Shown piece after piece: positions 14,496 through 15,654 of a stretch of 15,654 nucleotides of DNA. How positions within the stretch are numbered: the first letter of the stretch is position 1; each line of letters opens with the position of its first letter. A program made the position numbers and the translations under genes. The notes under the pieces were generated by a model. It was not told the DNA's origin, searched no databases, and was given only the letters and a program-made list of their open reading frames with translations. Origin of the DNA: CALVXC01 sp036636255. Lineage in GTDB: Bacteria; Bacillota_I; Bacilli_A; RF39; UBA660. The stretch covers positions 1 through 15,654 of the forward strand of contig JAVWOV010000015.1 in NCBI GenBank assembly GCA_036636255.1, written 5' to 3'.

Positions 14496-14717
14496 ATGAA
14501 AAGAGTATTAATAAATTTAATAAAAGGCTATCAAAAAATTCCTGGTTCCTTTCATAATTATTGTCGCCATATTCCTACTTGCTCTAATTATGGCATAGAA
14601 GCAATTAATGAATTTGGTACTTTAAAGGGAAGTTTTTTAACTATTAAAAGAATTTTAAAATGTAACCCCTTTTTTAAAAGTGGTTATGACCCAATACCGC
14701 AAAGGAGAAAAAAATGA
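14496..14717 (+). CDS. yidD: Membrane protein insertion efficiency factor YidD
   Basis: The 73-residue protein has all family hallmarks: a basic amphipathic N-terminus, YCRHIPTCSNYGIEAI (22-37; Cys23, Cys29), FGTLKGS, then IKRILKCNPF (Cys56) and GYDPIP (63-68). YidD assists YidC-dependent membrane insertion at the inner face of the membrane. It is usually near rnpA-yidC at the origin; here it is beside rnc and divergent from it. The ATG at 14496 is preceded by GGTGAT, and the leader is very short. The stop overlaps the start of the lipoprotein gene as ATGA, so the two are probably translated together. Confidence 0.97.
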   Translation: MKRVLINLIKGYQKIPGSFHNYCRHIPTCSNYGIEAINEFGTLKGSFLTIKRILKCNPFFKSGYDPIPQRRKK

Positions 14718-15580
14718 AAAAAATAATTGAAGGTTGTATGATTTTAGTTTGTATATTCAGTTTGAGTGGTTGTTTTAAACGCGACGATTTAGAAAACATT
14801 GAAATATATACAACTGTTTACCCAATCGAATATATTACTAATCGTTTGTATAGTGAACATAGTGAAATAAAAAGTATTTATCCCGATGGTATTAATATCG
14901 ACAAATTCACTTTAACCGACAAACAATTAGTTGATTATAGTAAAGCTGGTTTATATATTTTTAATGGTTTAAGTAAAGAAAAAGACTATGTAGTTCCAAT
15001 GATTAACTATAATTCCAACATCAAAATTATCGATACAACCCTCAGCATGGAATATAATTATGGTATGGAGGAATTATGGCTTGATCCATCAAATCTATTA
15101 ATGATAGCCAAAAATATCGACACAGGTTTTACCGAGTACATTGCTAATTATTACTTAAAAGACGAAATAAAAACAAATTATGAAAAATTAAAAATAGAAC
15201 TTTCCGAATTAGATGCTAAAATTAGATTAGTTGCCGAAAGTTCCGACAGTAAAATTATAATTGTTAGTGATGATGTATTTAAATTCCTAGAAAAATATGG
15301 CTTTACTGTTATTTCTTTAGAAGAAAACGATAATTTAAAAAGTAAAACTATCAACGATGTCGAAAATTTAATTATCAATAATCAAGTCAATTACATTTTT
15401 AACAAAAAAGGTTCACAAAATAATAAAACAGTTAATTATTTCGTGAAAAATTATAATATTAAAACAATTGATCTACATCCTTTATCTAATATTTCCGAAA
15501 TGGAACGTGAGAAAAAAGAAGATTATATGTCAATTATGAATAACAATATTGAATTATTGAAAAATGAATTATATAATTAA
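14714..15580 (+). CDS. ZnuA/AdcA-like lipoprotein with altered metal site
   Basis: The 288-residue protein has a lipoprotein signal peptide with lipobox LSGC (Cys20), so it is probably anchored outside the membrane. The body resembles the cluster A-I metal-binding proteins of zinc/manganese ABC transporters: IYTTVYPIEYIT (about 31-42), YIFNGLSKE (about 81-89), LWLDPSN (121-127), IIIVSDDVFKFLEKYGF (about 181-197) and DLHPLSNISEME (about 253-264). The residues expected to bind metal are changed: by my alignment, the His of GxDPH is Asp63, the His before WLDP is Glu120, the His of SHDAF is Asp186 and the acidic residue of PLE is Ser258. It may bind another ligand or none. AAAGGAG lies 6 nt before the start. 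No permease or ATPase gene follows in the window. Confidence 0.8.
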   Translation: MKKIIEGCMILVCIFSLSGCFKRDDLENIEIYTTVYPIEYITNRLYSEHSEIKSIYPDGINIDKFTLTDKQLVDYSKAGLYIFNGLSKEKDYVVPMINYNSNIKIIDTTLSMEYNYGMEELWLDPSNLLMIAKNIDTGFTEYIANYYLKDEIKTNYEKLKIELSELDAKIRLVAESSDSKIIIVSDDVFKFLEKYGFTVISLEENDNLKSKTINDVENLIINNQVNYIFNKKGSQNNKTVNYFVKNYNIKTIDLHPLSNISEMEREKKEDYMSIMNNNIELLKNELYN

Positions 15581-15602
15581 AAAAATTCAAAAATATTTTA
15601 AA

Positions 15603-15654
15603 GAGAGTGTAAATAAATCTGTGTAAATGGCCAGACCATGATATTTGAGACAAA
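15603..15654. mobile_element. Possible end of an IS256-type insertion sequence (edge of window)
   Basis: GAGAGTGTAAATAAATCTGT followed by GTAAATGGCCAGACC resembles, from memory, terminal inverted repeats of IS256/Mutator-type elements (GAGAGTGT, then TCTGTGTAAA). GTGTAAAT occurs twice, 14 bases apart (15607-15614 and 15621-15628). It begins 22 nt after the lipoprotein stop. No transposase is visible because the window ends, so the call rests on resemblance alone. Confidence 0.35.

Noticed and set aside
15178..15378. Minus-strand open frame of 66 codons
   Set aside because: Antisense shadow of the lipoprotein gene; low-complexity product and no start signal.
1..15654. CRISPR array or tRNA/rRNA genes
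   Set aside because: No regularly spaced repeats, no tRNA cloverleaf ends and no rRNA-like GC-rich stretches were seen on either strand.

Overview
The window is a very AT-rich (roughly three-quarters A+T) chromosomal segment of a low-GC Bacillota bacterium. The DnaB-DnaI primosome pair, the T-box in front of thrS and the near-perfect AAGGAGG ribosome binding sites point to the Bacilli/Erysipelotrichia/RF39-like side rather than Clostridia. The code is the standard bacterial one: several genes end in TGA inside tight overlaps with the next gene, so this is not a mycoplasma with TGA=Trp. Most of the window is housekeeping sequence on the minus strand, with a small plus-strand block at the right end.

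Left to right: (1) the 5' end of a type IV prepilin-like gene running off the left edge (1-188, minus) with its own promoter; (2) a small two-helix membrane protein overlapping the end of pnp, then pnp and rpsO. rpsO has its own sigma-A promoter and a structured leader that could pair with the rpsO Shine-Dalgarno, and an attenuator hairpin separates rpsO from pnp; (3) truB, a YugP-type membrane zinc protease and cysS, an abutting operon read from an extended -10 promoter near 6335; (4) a threonine T-box operon: consensus promoter, T-box leader with a clear antiterminator/terminator switch, an unknown 131-residue protein, a ThrS lacking the TGS domain, and an unknown coiled-coil protein; (5) dnaI and dnaB, the helicase loader and initiation protein; (6) a divergent pair of small XRE-type regulators with palindromic candidate operators between them; (7) yebC and rnc (minus); (8) divergent from rnc, yidD overlapping a ZnuA/AdcA-like lipoprotein in which the expected metal-binding histidines are replaced by acidic residues; (9) at the extreme right, a sequence resembling the end of an IS256-type insertion sequence.

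The genes cover RNA decay and processing (pnp, rnc), ribosome and tRNA function (rpsO, truB, cysS, thrS, yebC), replication initiation (dnaB, dnaI) and envelope functions (prepilin, yugP, yidD, lipoprotein). The order dnaB-dnaI-thrS and truB-rpsO-pnp follows Bacilli, but ribF, normally between truB and rpsO, is not there.

No complete new defence or mobile system is visible. The points most worth a second look are the histidine-less ZnuA-like lipoprotein, the possible S15 autoregulatory pseudoknot, the unknown protein placed under threonine T-box control, and the palindrome-rich divergent regulator pair. All functional calls come from reading motifs, not from database searches.
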